Shown piece by piece: positions 15,744 to 22,984 of a stretch of DNA of 24,187 nt (within the stretch, counting starts at the first letter, position 1; every line of letters begins with the position of its first letter). The stretch comes from JAWOGN01 sp046496815 (lineage in GTDB: Bacteria > Desulfobacterota > DSM-4660 > Desulfatiglandales > Desulfatiglandaceae): assembly GCA_046496815.1 (NCBI GenBank), contig JAWOGN010000138.1:1-24187 (forward strand), in the 5' to 3' direction. The position numbers and the translations under genes are program-made. The notes under the pieces are model-generated. The model made no database searches, was not told where the DNA came from, and saw nothing but the letters and a program-made list of their open reading frames with translations.

Positions 15744-16361
15744 TCATGTGAAGATTTCTTCACAGAGGTTTTGAATTTCATTGGAGGCCTCGCTATTCGG
15801 AGCGTATTGCAAAACGGAAACACCGGAAATGAGGGACTGCACATAGGCAATTCGTTGTGAAATCTCGGTTTCAAATATGCCCAATTCATAGATTTCCATC
15901 GCCTCCCTGGCTTCCCGACCAATTCGGGTCCTGGGGATTTTTCGGCAGATGAGCAGTCCGGCCCTGAGGTGGCGGTTTCGCTTCCGGACTTCGTTTATGA
16001 GGGCGGCCGTCTCATTGCTGGCCCAAATGTCCAAAGGGCTCGGCCCTATAGGCATGATTGCAAGGTCAGAGACCTCCAGCACAGACCGAATGATGTCTCC
16101 CAGAGCCGGCGGTGAATCTATCACGACATGATCATAGCCTTCTGAGTACCTGTCGATATCTTTGTGGGTTAGAGGCATGGGATGGGATTTCACATCGAAA
16201 GCGATATTATTTTCTATGGACTGCCACTGAAGCGCACTTCCCTGCGGGTCTGTATCAATCAGCAGTGCATTGTAGTTCCTTCGCGGTATGCTCGCGCAGA
16301 GATTGATTGCGATGGTACTCTTCCCAACGCCTCCCTTTCGGTTTACCAGGCTGATGATCAT
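15744..16361 (-). CDS. Orphan ParA/MinD-type ATPase
   Basis: A 205-residue ParA-family ATPase. The start MIISLVNRKGGVGKST is chosen because the deviant Walker A motif KGGVGKST begins at once, as in short ParA proteins, and AGAGGTG lies upstream. Further motifs are LLIDTDPQGSALQWQ (switch I region) and VVIDSPPALGDIIRS (Walker B/switch II), then IMPIGPSPLDIWA. There is no N-terminal DNA-binding domain, and no ParB gene or parS array is visible nearby. Such orphan ParAs position protein complexes or mobile DNA on the nucleoid. The ribbon-helix-helix-like gene at 17342 is a possible partner. A candidate promoter is TTGCTT, 17 bases, TAGAAA, ending about 45 bp upstream. Confidence 0.88.
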   Translation of the reverse strand: MIISLVNRKGGVGKSTIAINLCASIPRRNYNALLIDTDPQGSALQWQSIENNIAFDVKSHPMPLTHKDIDRYSEGYDHVVIDSPPALGDIIRSVLEVSDLAIMPIGPSPLDIWASNETAALINEVRKRNRHLRAGLLICRKIPRTRIGREAREAMEIYELGIFETEISQRIAYVQSLISGVSVLQYAPNSEASNEIQNLCEEIFT

Positions 16362-16688
16362 TTCACACCTCTTTGCCCGAAGAGCGGACCGGTCAAAGGT
16401 ATGGACGCCTACTTCATTTCTATTTGACACCCTCACAAAAAGCAAGTAGTTTCTCTCCGGCAGGTTTCTCTAGGCAAAAAATGAAAATTTGTCTCAGATT
16501 TGCCTGTTCAATCTGGTAAGGTAAAAATAAGGGATGCCTTTGAATTTGAAAAAATGCGCCCCGATGATTTGGGCCTGTTTTTCTTCGCTCGGAGATCTTA
16601 TGTGCCCTCACTATCGACATGATCTGAACGGGTCAGGGGCAGTTATGTCTAAATGATACCAATGTGCAAGACGCAAAAAGGGGAAACA
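16362..16688. other. Divergent intergenic region
   Basis: This 327-bp stretch separates the ParA-type gene (minus) from the unknown plus-strand gene. It is AT-rich at 16470-16560 and contains the candidate ParA promoter on the minus strand. No RNA gene, repeat or further reading frame is convincing. Confidence 0.4.
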
Positions 16689-16976
16689 ATGATTTCGACA
16701 TCTTGTGATCTGAAGCAGTTTATCGAAGCGATCCGAAATAAAGACTATTTCGATATTATTTACTTTGCAGACAAAGAAGCGACCGAAGCCGAGCGCATTT
16801 CATACCAGAACAGGAAAACAGCAAGTGTCAGCCAAAAGGACTGCAGGGCGTATGGCCACCTTTTGAAGGGGTTTATCCTGTTTATGCGGCACGGCATTAA
16901 AGCCACAGGCGTAAGTGACAGGGATCTTCAGCTATTCGGTTCGATTCCCGGGAATCTCGCCCGGAAAGGGCACTGA
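16689..16976 (+). CDS. Hypothetical protein, 95 residues
   Basis: The start MISTSCDLKQF follows AAGGGGAAACA directly, a good ribosome site; 12 earlier in-frame codons are less likely. The protein is soluble and mixed in composition (NKDYFDIIYFADKEATEAER, then KDCRAYGHLLKGFILFMRHG), with no signal peptide, membrane segment or motif I recognise. Its last 45 bases overlap the end of the FN3-type gene on the opposite strand. It stands alone on the plus strand among minus-strand genes, so it may be part of an inserted segment. Confidence 0.5.
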   Translation: MISTSCDLKQFIEAIRNKDYFDIIYFADKEATEAERISYQNRKTASVSQKDCRAYGHLLKGFILFMRHGIKATGVSDRDLQLFGSIPGNLARKGH

Positions 16977-17306
16977 AGGGTCCGATACATAAAAGGTTTC
17001 CAAATTTTCCATTACAAGATTTTTTGGAGATTCCGGAACACTGAATTGGAAAGGAACTGAGAGTGTTACCATATCAGATTCATTTCCAATTTCATTAACG
17101 GCGGTCACACCGATTTCGATTTTACCTTGAGTAACCGGAAACGAGGGAATGGCATCCGGCAAGATAATCTCTTTGCACATGCCCACTTTCACACAATCGG
17201 AATCATAATTCACCTTTCCCCCCACAGCCCAGTATACCTTGAAGCTTACTGTATCAGTCGAACTCGAAGCATCCCAGCGAATCCTTCTCTTTCTTATCTT
17301 GGCCAT
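16932..17306 (-). CDS. Single fibronectin type III-like domain protein
   Basis: A 124-residue protein with one FN3-like domain: RIRWDASSSTDTVSFKVYWA (tryptophan of strand B, tyrosine of strand C), then KIEIGVTAVNEIGNESDMVT (strands F and G, with the VTAVNExGNES signature). It starts MAKIRKRRIRW with no signal peptide. FN3 domains in bacteria are usually extracellular, so a free cytoplasmic one is odd. The tail (SVPESPKNLVMENLETFYVS) may be a linker or partner-binding segment. It lies 35 bp downstream of the ribbon-helix-helix-like gene and is probably co-transcribed. Confidence 0.62.
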   Translation of the reverse strand: MAKIRKRRIRWDASSSTDTVSFKVYWAVGGKVNYDSDCVKVGMCKEIILPDAIPSFPVTQGKIEIGVTAVNEIGNESDMVTLSVPFQFSVPESPKNLVMENLETFYVSDPSVPFPGEIPGNRTE

Positions 17307-17341
17307 TTTTAGCTCTGATCTAGGGGTTCTTGACGCAGGCG

Positions 17342-17593
17342 TTATCGCTCGGATTTCATGGCTCGGATTTTCCGGATCATTTTTCTTTTGATAATCCTGC
17401 CCATTTTTTCCTCGAGGGACTGAAGCGAAAGCGCAATGAGCTGACTGTCACCTGTTTTTGGCAGCTTGTCTCTCAGGCGCTCAAGTCGTTCATGGGACTC
17501 CCTATCAAGCTCGATATTCAGCACACAGCCTGCTTCGGCGGCATTCCTTTCTTGGGGGTTTTTCCCACGTGCATGGATATGTGTAAATTTCAT
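17342..17593 (-). CDS. Putative ribbon-helix-helix DNA-binding protein
   Basis: An 83-residue basic protein. The start MKFTHIHARGKNPQER is preferred over a longer reading because AGGAAAGAG lies seven bases upstream. The core CVLNIELDRESHERLERLRD, followed by SQLIALSLQSLEEKMGRIIK, fits the strand-helix-helix pattern of RHH (CopG/Arc-like) regulators. The C-terminus is very basic (KRKMIRKIRAMKSER). It is followed closely by the FN3-type gene. RHH proteins commonly partner ParA ATPases in plasmid partition, and an orphan ParA gene lies 1 kb downstream on the same strand; any partnership is inferred. Confidence 0.55.
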   Translation of the reverse strand: MKFTHIHARGKNPQERNAAEAGCVLNIELDRESHERLERLRDKLPKTGDSQLIALSLQSLEEKMGRIIKRKMIRKIRAMKSER

Positions 17594-17967
17594 CTGCACG
17601 CTCTTTCCTGGGATCTCTGAAGCGACGCTTTGAGGGAAGATCCTGCAACGCCCTATCGGGAATCCGGCGATTGGGAGGACCGCGCGAACGCGAGGAAACA
17701 TAGCCTGACACGCCCGGGAAATACGAATTAAGAAAACGAAGCCCCATGTCTCCTCCGAGAGATGGGGTTTCGTAGATTCGTTGCCCTCCCACTATTCGGC
17801 GTTGGAATGCTTTATTTCCTTAGCGTGTCACGGATTCTCACTCGCCGGGTTGATTCCAGTCTTTAAATCGACTTGAATCACCCTTTCAAGGACATACTTC
17901 ACATGCCAACGGGTGATATATCGGGATGTATGTCTCAACGGCGCCTGGGCGGCGCTTTGATGCGGGT
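17594..17967. other. Intergenic region with a terminator hairpin
   Basis: This 374-bp stretch between two minus-strand genes contains the hairpin at 17731-17771. A GC-rich palindrome lies near 17939-17955 (GCGCC-TGGGC-GGCGC). Longer in-frame extensions of the downstream gene reach into it but lack a ribosome site. Confidence 0.4.
17731..17771 (-). terminator. Probable Rho-independent terminator
   Basis: On the minus strand the stem GAAaCCCCATcTCTC pairs with GAGAcATGGGGcTTC around a four-base loop (17738-17771), with two internal mismatches, and is followed by GTTTTCTT. It would end transcripts from the DUF5132-like gene, 200 bp after its stop. Confidence 0.5.
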
Positions 17968-18261
17968 TTAACCCTTTGCTTTCTTCGGTATCGCAGCCTT
18001 GACTTCATGGTGCTCGGTCATTTCGGCTCTTGCCTCAGCTGTCAAGTCTTCGATGCTCTCTTTGGTCTCTGCCGCAATCTCCCTGCTCTTTTCATAAACC
18101 ATCAAACTGCTCTTGATGGCAGCCTTCGCAATGGGCCTCATAATGCTCCCAACGAGGGAAATGGCCGCAGGCGCCAGCAAAACCACACCGGCGCCGATGG
18201 CAACATTTCGGAGCGTGACGGCATTCCCCAGGCTTACAGTGCCCAAAACCGGTAGTCTCAT
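17968..18261 (-). CDS. DUF5132-like small membrane protein
   Basis: A 97-residue protein with an excellent ribosome site (AAAGGGAGGTG). A glycine- and alanine-rich hydrophobic stretch (VAIGAGVVLLAPAAISLVGS) precedes MRPIAKAAIKSSLMVYEKSR and an acidic helix (IEDLTAEARAEM). This PLAK/GxxxYEKxRE...EDLxAEARAE pattern is that of DUF5132-type proteins, of unknown function, which in other genomes occur near HMA2-domain and P1B-type ATPase genes. An HMA2-like gene is present at 22564, but not adjacent. The protein likely associates with the inner membrane. Confidence 0.7.
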   Translation of the reverse strand: MRLPVLGTVSLGNAVTLRNVAIGAGVVLLAPAAISLVGSIMRPIAKAAIKSSLMVYEKSREIAAETKESIEDLTAEARAEMTEHHEVKAAIPKKAKG

Positions 18262-18799
18262 AATGCACCTCCCTTTATAGTGTCGGTTTGATAGGAAACC
18301 TCCGCGTGCCCTGATTTCTGGAGATCAACGGGCTCGAAAAGGCTGTTACGGTTTTAAAGACCGGGAATTGACTCTCCGACTGCGTTATGCCATAGTCCCA
18401 ATATATAGTACATCAAAGACAACTCAAGCACAATATTTAGGTTTATATGGGAAATAAAACAGCCTAAACGCAACATTCATCAAGATATACGATTAGAGTT
18501 TAGTTTTATGTTTGTTAGAATTGTGTTTGGAAGTCAACAATCGTTTTCATTACATGCCTAATGCCGAATATCCAGGCTTTTGTCTGCGCCTGTAGCTGAT
18601 TGACAGATATTCCGCTGTTTCAAATCTCCTGAGACTATCGCAATTAAGCAGGCCACTCCATAGGAACCACAACTCAAGTTTTTCTCTCTACCATTGAAAC
18701 AACTGCAAGGGTACTTCAGATTTGTCAATGCCGGTGATGGCCGACACGGGTTGCCGGAAACGCATCGAAAGGGGAACGCAAAAGCGGAAGAAGACGACG
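18262..18799. other. Non-coding region, AT-rich
   Basis: This 538-bp stretch between the DUF5132-like and YibE/F genes is AT-rich at 18400-18560 and must hold the promoter of the former. I see no gene, strong hairpin or repeat, only a weak TTTAGG...CCTAAA inverted pair around 18438-18475. Confidence 0.4.
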
Positions 18800-19969
18800 C
18801 TATTCATCAGTTTTGAGGCCTGTGCTCGAAAACGCGGATCGATGCCGGCGTTTCGTATAGATGAAGGCTCCCGCAATGGCTGTGAGAGGCGCTACCGTCA
18901 CCAGACCGAAGCTTCCCACGATCGTGTTTAGAATCTCAGCCGCCACATAGTTCAGGTTGAACAGGTTTGTGAGCGGCACCCCTTGTGCCATGAACACCAT
19001 CAGCAAGGTGATGTAGCCTCCCGAGTAGGCAAACAGCAACGTGGTCGTCATGGTGCCTACAACAGCTCTGCCGACACGGAAACCTGAGCCCATGAGCTCT
19101 CTGAAGGAAATATCCGGCTTCCTCGCCACGACCTCATCCATGCTGGCAGCCACGTCCATGGCCAAGTCCATCACAGCCCCCGCAGAGGCCATAAAGATGC
19201 TCGCTAAAAAGATGCGCGTCAGATTGAGATGGGGATAACCGGAATAGAGAAGCGTCTCGGAAAATGGCTTGACTGCGCCGTGTAAGTGAAAACCCTCGGA
19301 GAAAGTGAGCGCAAGAACGCATGTGGTGACGATTCCAAAAAAGGCGCCCAGAAATGCCACCAATCCTCGCTGCGTGAGTCCACCCACGAGGAATATGATT
19401 GTCGCTGTGAGGATCGTGACGACGCCGATGGAAACAAGGATCGGATCAAAATTTTTCAAGAACAGTGGGACCAGGATCTTCCAAATAGCAAAAGCCGAAA
19501 ATATAAACGACAAAAGGGCCTTGGCGCCGGTCCACCCCGCAAAGAATAACAGCAGCAGTGCAAAGCAAACCAAAAGCACAAGCTCGATATGAAGACGGAA
19601 ATGATCTTGGGCGTTGGCATATACGATTTCACCCGCTTTCACCGTCAAGACCATCAAGGCGGTGTCACCGGCCGTGTAAACCTTGTCGAATTCGAGCTTC
19701 CCGATGATCTCGTTGTCCGCTCGCAAGGTTCTTCCAGCAAAAGGGCCGTCAAGGATCTCCACCGTCAAATCCTGAGTCCCGATCTTGACGATGCCGAATT
19801 GTCTGACCTCGGCATCATCAACTCCAATAATGCGGCCTCGACATCGGATGCTATTCTCCGGTAGGCGTTCCTCGAAACCCGTGGGCACAAACCATAACAG
19901 GAGCGTAAGCACAGAGAATACCGCCATGAGGGCGGCATCTTGCTTGCATGGGTAGCATATTATTTTCAT
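18800..19969 (-). CDS. YibE/F-family multi-pass membrane protein
   Basis: A 389-residue integral membrane protein. ATG at 19969 (MKIICYPCKQD) is preferred over an upstream in-frame TTG. An N-terminal transmembrane helix (LMAVFSVLTLLLWFVP) precedes a soluble beta-rich segment (about 45-120) and then at least six helices. YibE/F signatures include LLFFAGWTGAKALLSFIFSA, TIIFLVGGLTQRGLVAFLGA, MASAGAVMDLAMDVAASMDE, FRVGRAVVGTMTTTLLFAYS and LNYVAAEILNTIVGSFGLV. The family is a predicted transporter of unknown substrate. It lies 153 bp downstream of the alkaline phosphatase gene, beyond that gene's terminator, so it probably has its own promoter. Confidence 0.88.
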   Translation of the reverse strand: MKIICYPCKQDAALMAVFSVLTLLLWFVPTGFEERLPENSIRCRGRIIGVDDAEVRQFGIVKIGTQDLTVEILDGPFAGRTLRADNEIIGKLEFDKVYTAGDTALMVLTVKAGEIVYANAQDHFRLHIELVLLVCFALLLLFFAGWTGAKALLSFIFSAFAIWKILVPLFLKNFDPILVSIGVVTILTATIIFLVGGLTQRGLVAFLGAFFGIVTTCVLALTFSEGFHLHGAVKPFSETLLYSGYPHLNLTRIFLASIFMASAGAVMDLAMDVAASMDEVVARKPDISFRELMGSGFRVGRAVVGTMTTTLLFAYSGGYITLLMVFMAQGVPLTNLFNLNYVAAEILNTIVGSFGLVTVAPLTAIAGAFIYTKRRHRSAFSSTGLKTDE

Positions 19970-20056
19970 GGTCAAAACTCGGAGTGGCAAAAGAATAGAC
20001 GGGGTAGGTCAAAACCCCCGAAAACGAAGGGGCGTGGCTTCCAAAATGATCCGTCG

Positions 20057-20101
20057 ATAAAAAAGGCAGTGAGGGAGGCTTTTCCTTTGAGAAGCCTCCC
20101 T
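20057..20101 (-). terminator. Rho-independent terminator of the alkaline phosphatase gene
   Basis: A perfect 10-bp stem, AGGGAGGCTT (20072-20081) with AAGCCTCCCT (20092-20101), has a 10-base loop. On the minus strand it is followed after seven bases by TTTTTT. It lies 22 bp after the alkaline phosphatase stop codon. Confidence 0.75.
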
Positions 20102-20122
20102 GTTGTTGTTTCCAGATCGATA

Positions 20123-21643
20123 TTAAAGGTTTGCAGCCAGCTTCATGGCCGCCTCCAAACCCATGATCGCCATGATTTTCTTGGCGACATCGGTATTGTC
20201 ATAATAACCGCTGAATGTTTCCGCTCCTACACCCACCGCGGATGTGGTCACGGGCACACCGGTATGGGAGTAGGATGTCCAACCGAGGCCCGCCTTTTGG
20301 TTCAGAATGTGCGTGATTTTTATGGTGAAGGGATCATATCCCCCATATAAGAGGAAGTCGGCGGTCCCTTGGTTGATTTTCACGCCGGACATGCTTTGGA
20401 TGAAGGCCATCCTGAGTTCATTGAGTTCGTAGTCCTTCAACGTCAATCGGCCTTCCCCTGCGACTTCCAGCCCGAAGTACTCCTTCAGGAGCGGGATCAT
20501 ATCCTCAAACCGGACTTCCCCGGCATGTGTCTTTTTGTACTCAGCCAGGACGGTGTCCGTGAAAACCTGGAAAGAGACCTTCTGGTGCTTTAGGATATCA
20601 AAATAGGATTCATACGCAGTGCCCGCAAAACCAAGCGTCAAACCACCGCACTCATGGTCACCCGTTACGACGATCAGCGTTTCCTCCGGATGCGCCTTGT
20701 AAAACTCATATCCCACCCGGACGGCATCATCAAAGGCCAACGTGTCCTTTATGGAAGCGACGGCGTCGTTGGCATGGCAAGCCCAGTCAATTTTTCCTCC
20801 TTCAACCATCAAAAAGAAGCCCTGTGGATTCTCCAGGAGATCGATCCCCTTCTTCGTGAATTGTGCAAGGGTGATATCCTCGGTGGTATTATCCATATCG
20901 TATGGAAGGGCCCGGCCATCGGGAAGACGCTTGTTGTAGGCGATAACCTTGCCCGAGTCCTTCGTCAAAGCCATGAAGTCCTGTTTATTGTCTACGATGC
21001 TGTAGCCGTTTTGTTTCGCAACTTGCAGCGCATCGCCCAGCGGGTTCTGGGACTTTTTGCCCGTGGGATCCTTAAAACCGCCTCCGGCGAAATATTCGAA
21101 GTCGCTTTTCGCCAGGTCCATATCGATCTCATGGTACATTTTGCGGGTGGGTTGGTGTGCGTAAAAACAGGCTGGGGTTGCATGGTCAATGGAAACACTG
21201 GAGACGATGCCCACCTTCATGCCTTTTTTCTTTGCCATTTCCGCTACATTTTCAACAGGCTTCAGGTATGGATCCATGCCGATATAGTTAATGTTCGTCT
21301 TGACACCGCAGGCAAGCGCCGTCGCAGCAGCTGCCGAACCGGTTATGAACCTGTTGTTGGCATATGTGGTGGTGACGCCCTGTGCCGGGAATTCATCCAT
21401 GAGGAGGACGGGCTTCCGTTTATCTCCATTCTGTGCCGACACATACATTTCAGCAGCGGTGCGCTGGGGCATTCCCATACCGTCTCCAATGAAAAACAAA
21501 ATGTACTTGGCCGGGCTTCCTTCATAAAGACGGGTGTTGGCGGAAGCCGGGGTGACAAATGCTGAGAGCAAAAACACGGCAGCAGCGAAACATGCCACGA
21601 AAACCTTGAATACAAACTTTCCAGTAATCTTTTTTTTCATCAT
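20123..21643 (-). CDS. Alkaline phosphatase (PhoA family)
   Basis: A 506-residue exported phosphomonoesterase that releases phosphate from organic esters in the periplasm. The start follows GGAAGGAG with six-base spacing. A signal peptide covers residues 1-35 (VFKVFVACFAAAVFLLSAFV, cleavage near PASA). Catalytic features are metal ligand D54 in FFIGDGMG; nucleophile S103 in ITGSAAAATALACGVKT, where the Escherichia coli enzyme has DSA and this one has GSA; H154 and T156 in SIDHATP; E281, D286 and H290 in VEGGKIDWACHAND; D329-H330 in VTGDHECGG; and a C-terminal SHTGVPV histidine. All metal-site residues are present, so activity is expected. A Pho-box-like array lies 136 bp upstream and a terminator follows. 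Confidence 0.93.
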   Translation of the reverse strand: MMKKKITGKFVFKVFVACFAAAVFLLSAFVTPASANTRLYEGSPAKYILFFIGDGMGMPQRTAAEMYVSAQNGDKRKPVLLMDEFPAQGVTTTYANNRFITGSAAAATALACGVKTNINYIGMDPYLKPVENVAEMAKKKGMKVGIVSSVSIDHATPACFYAHQPTRKMYHEIDMDLAKSDFEYFAGGGFKDPTGKKSQNPLGDALQVAKQNGYSIVDNKQDFMALTKDSGKVIAYNKRLPDGRALPYDMDNTTEDITLAQFTKKGIDLLENPQGFFLMVEGGKIDWACHANDAVASIKDTLAFDDAVRVGYEFYKAHPEETLIVVTGDHECGGLTLGFAGTAYESYFDILKHQKVSFQVFTDTVLAEYKKTHAGEVRFEDMIPLLKEYFGLEVAGEGRLTLKDYELNELRMAFIQSMSGVKINQGTADFLLYGGYDPFTIKITHILNQKAGLGWTSYSHTGVPVTTSAVGVGAETFSGYYDNTDVAKKIMAIMGLEAAMKLAANL

Positions 21644-22264
21644 GCTCGACTCCTTCCATACTTAAAGTTTTGGGTTTGAAAGACCTGTTTTAAAACGTGG
21701 CCCGTAGGCGGTGATGGAGTGCAAACCGCTTGGCAAGCCCATGGCCGCCTGATCATGAAATGAATCTTGGATCAAATCTATTAAGAATTGATGAGGGATT
21801 GATTAAGAGTGCGTAAAGATGAAAGATTTGAGGGTGGAGTATACGGGCTTCGATAAGCACTCGAAATCCGCTCTGCTTGAGAGGTAAGCCGGAAGTTACG
21901 CAGGCAGAGAGATACTGCACATCAAGATGAATTGGAAAGATACAGTGGCCCTTACAGAAAAGCCGGGCGGCTTTAAGGATTCAGGAAGACAGATCAATTT
22001 CTTCCGGGCAAGTAAAAGGTTTTTTGGACCTGGGATGATCGATCGTGCTCTATCTTTTGATATAAAATATTGTCCTTTATATATAGTTAGGTCATAAATA
22101 CACACAAATATAATTTTTTCCTAATACTATTCTAACAATCCAGCTTTAAAATTGATCATATTTTGACATGGACCTTAGTATTGGATTTTTTCCTTGGTGG
22201 GCGTCGGCAGGTCAATCTTCAAGACGAGGGTCTGTGAACATCGAAGATTCGGGGCATTCTTGGT
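21644..22264. other. Divergent regulatory region
   Basis: About 620 bp between the alkaline phosphatase gene (minus) and the zinc-ribbon gene (plus). It includes the heptamer array at 21779-21818 and an AT-rich stretch at 22050-22160. A weak plus-strand promoter candidate is TTGATC (22153), 18 bases, TAGTAT. No gene is convincing. Confidence 0.45.
21779..21818 (-). promoter_or_regulatory. Possible Pho box (four heptamers, 11-bp period)
   Basis: Read on the plus strand, TATTAAG, GATGAGG, GATTAAG and CGTAAAG are each separated by exactly four bases, the geometry of PhoB-type binding sites. On the coding strand they read CTTTACG, CTTAATC, CCTCATC and CTTAATA. They lie upstream of the alkaline phosphatase gene. 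The sequence differs from the E. coli consensus CTGTCAT, so this is a candidate only. Confidence 0.35.
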
Positions 22265-22567
22265 TTGATCCCATCAGACCCGAAAAGAGGAGATATCAGA
22301 TGCCCGACATGCAATTCGGACGCAGTCTACAAGTATGGTCATTCCCACACGGGAAAGCAACGTTACCTGTGCTTGATGTGCAACAGGCAATTTGTTCCGG
22401 ATGCACGGAAATACCCCCTCCCTGTCGAAAGGCCGACCTGTCCGCGCTGCGGCCAGCCCATGCATGTGTATATGAGAGAGCCCGGCCTTATGCGCTTTAG
22501 ATGCCGAAATTATCCCGAATGCAGGACTTTTTTAGCAATTCGAGAGGAGGATGATCAACAGACATGA
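22265..22567 (+). CDS. Zinc-ribbon protein with IS1 InsA-like finger
   Basis: A protein of about 100 residues with two Zn-ribbons. The first is CPTCNSDAVYKYGHSHTGKQ followed by RYLCLMCNRQF, the same finger as the N-terminus of IS1 InsA. The second is CPRCGQPMHVYM with RFRCRNYPECRTF, similar to the fingers of topoisomerase C-termini. There is no InsA helix-turn-helix and no DDE domain, so it is not a transposase by itself. The start is unsure: only TTG (22265) is available in frame after the preceding stop, while a strong AGAGGAG site points to an ATG (22300) in a different frame. The stop overlaps the next gene's start (ATGA), implying translational coupling. Confidence 0.65.
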   Translation: MIPSDPKRGDIRCPTCNSDAVYKYGHSHTGKQRYLCLMCNRQFVPDARKYPLPVERPTCPRCGQPMHVYMREPGLMRFRCRNYPECRTFLAIREEDDQQT

Positions 22568-22935
22568 ATTATTACGTCCATAACGTCCCAGGGAGATTGC
22601 GGGTGAAAATCCCAAAAATCAAATCCAGTAAAAGGCATTGTCGAAAAGTCGAACGACTTTTCCGGGACCTTGATGGAATCGAAAATGCTGCTGTAAATGA
22701 ACTTACGGGCAGTGTGGTCATTCACTATGATACCAGTATCAGGCAGCCCGAGGAGATCCTTGCGATCTTTGAAGAGAACGACTACCTCGATAAATCCCAG
22801 GTGATGTCAAACGAAAAACATTTGCAGACCGCTGCCGCAAAAGCCGGCCAAGCTGTCGGCAGAGCGCTTTTCGGTTGGGCGATCGGCAGGGCTCTCGAGG
22901 CCAACGGATTGTCGTTCCTGGCCATCCTGATTTAG
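22564..22935 (+). CDS. HMA2-like heavy-metal-associated domain protein lacking CxxC
   Basis: A 123-residue protein. Residues 1-75 fit a ferredoxin-like HMA fold: YYVHNVPGRLRVKIPKIK, then KVERLFRDLDGIENAAVNEL and TGSVVIHYDTSIRQPEEIL. The PGRLRVKxP...GVxxxxxNxxTGSVxxxYD pattern is that of HMA2-type domains. The metal-binding CxxC of classical HMA domains is missing, so direct copper binding is unlikely. A C-terminal tail has GQAVGRALFGWAIGRALEAN and a hydrophobic end (LSFLAILI) that may touch the membrane. It is coupled to the zinc-ribbon gene by an ATGA overlap. HMA2 proteins usually accompany P1B ATPases; none is visible in this window. Confidence 0.75.
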   Translation: MNYYVHNVPGRLRVKIPKIKSSKRHCRKVERLFRDLDGIENAAVNELTGSVVIHYDTSIRQPEEILAIFEENDYLDKSQVMSNEKHLQTAAAKAGQAVGRALFGWAIGRALEANGLSFLAILI

Positions 22936-22984
22936 ATACGGTCCCTCCAATACCATACTTCCCACCTGCCCCCACTTTGAAAAA

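Noticed and set aside
20654..21565. Open frame of 303 codons on the plus strand
   Set aside because: It is antisense to the alkaline phosphatase gene, which has all catalytic motifs, a signal peptide and a ribosome site. The plus-strand product has no recognisable motif.
21896..22105. Open frame of 69 codons on the minus strand
   Set aside because: GTG start in AT-rich sequence, no ribosome site and no motif; it lies in a regulatory region.
22265..22567. IS1-type transposase
   Set aside because: Only the InsA-like zinc finger is present. There is no helix-turn-helix, no InsB catalytic domain and no terminal inverted repeats.
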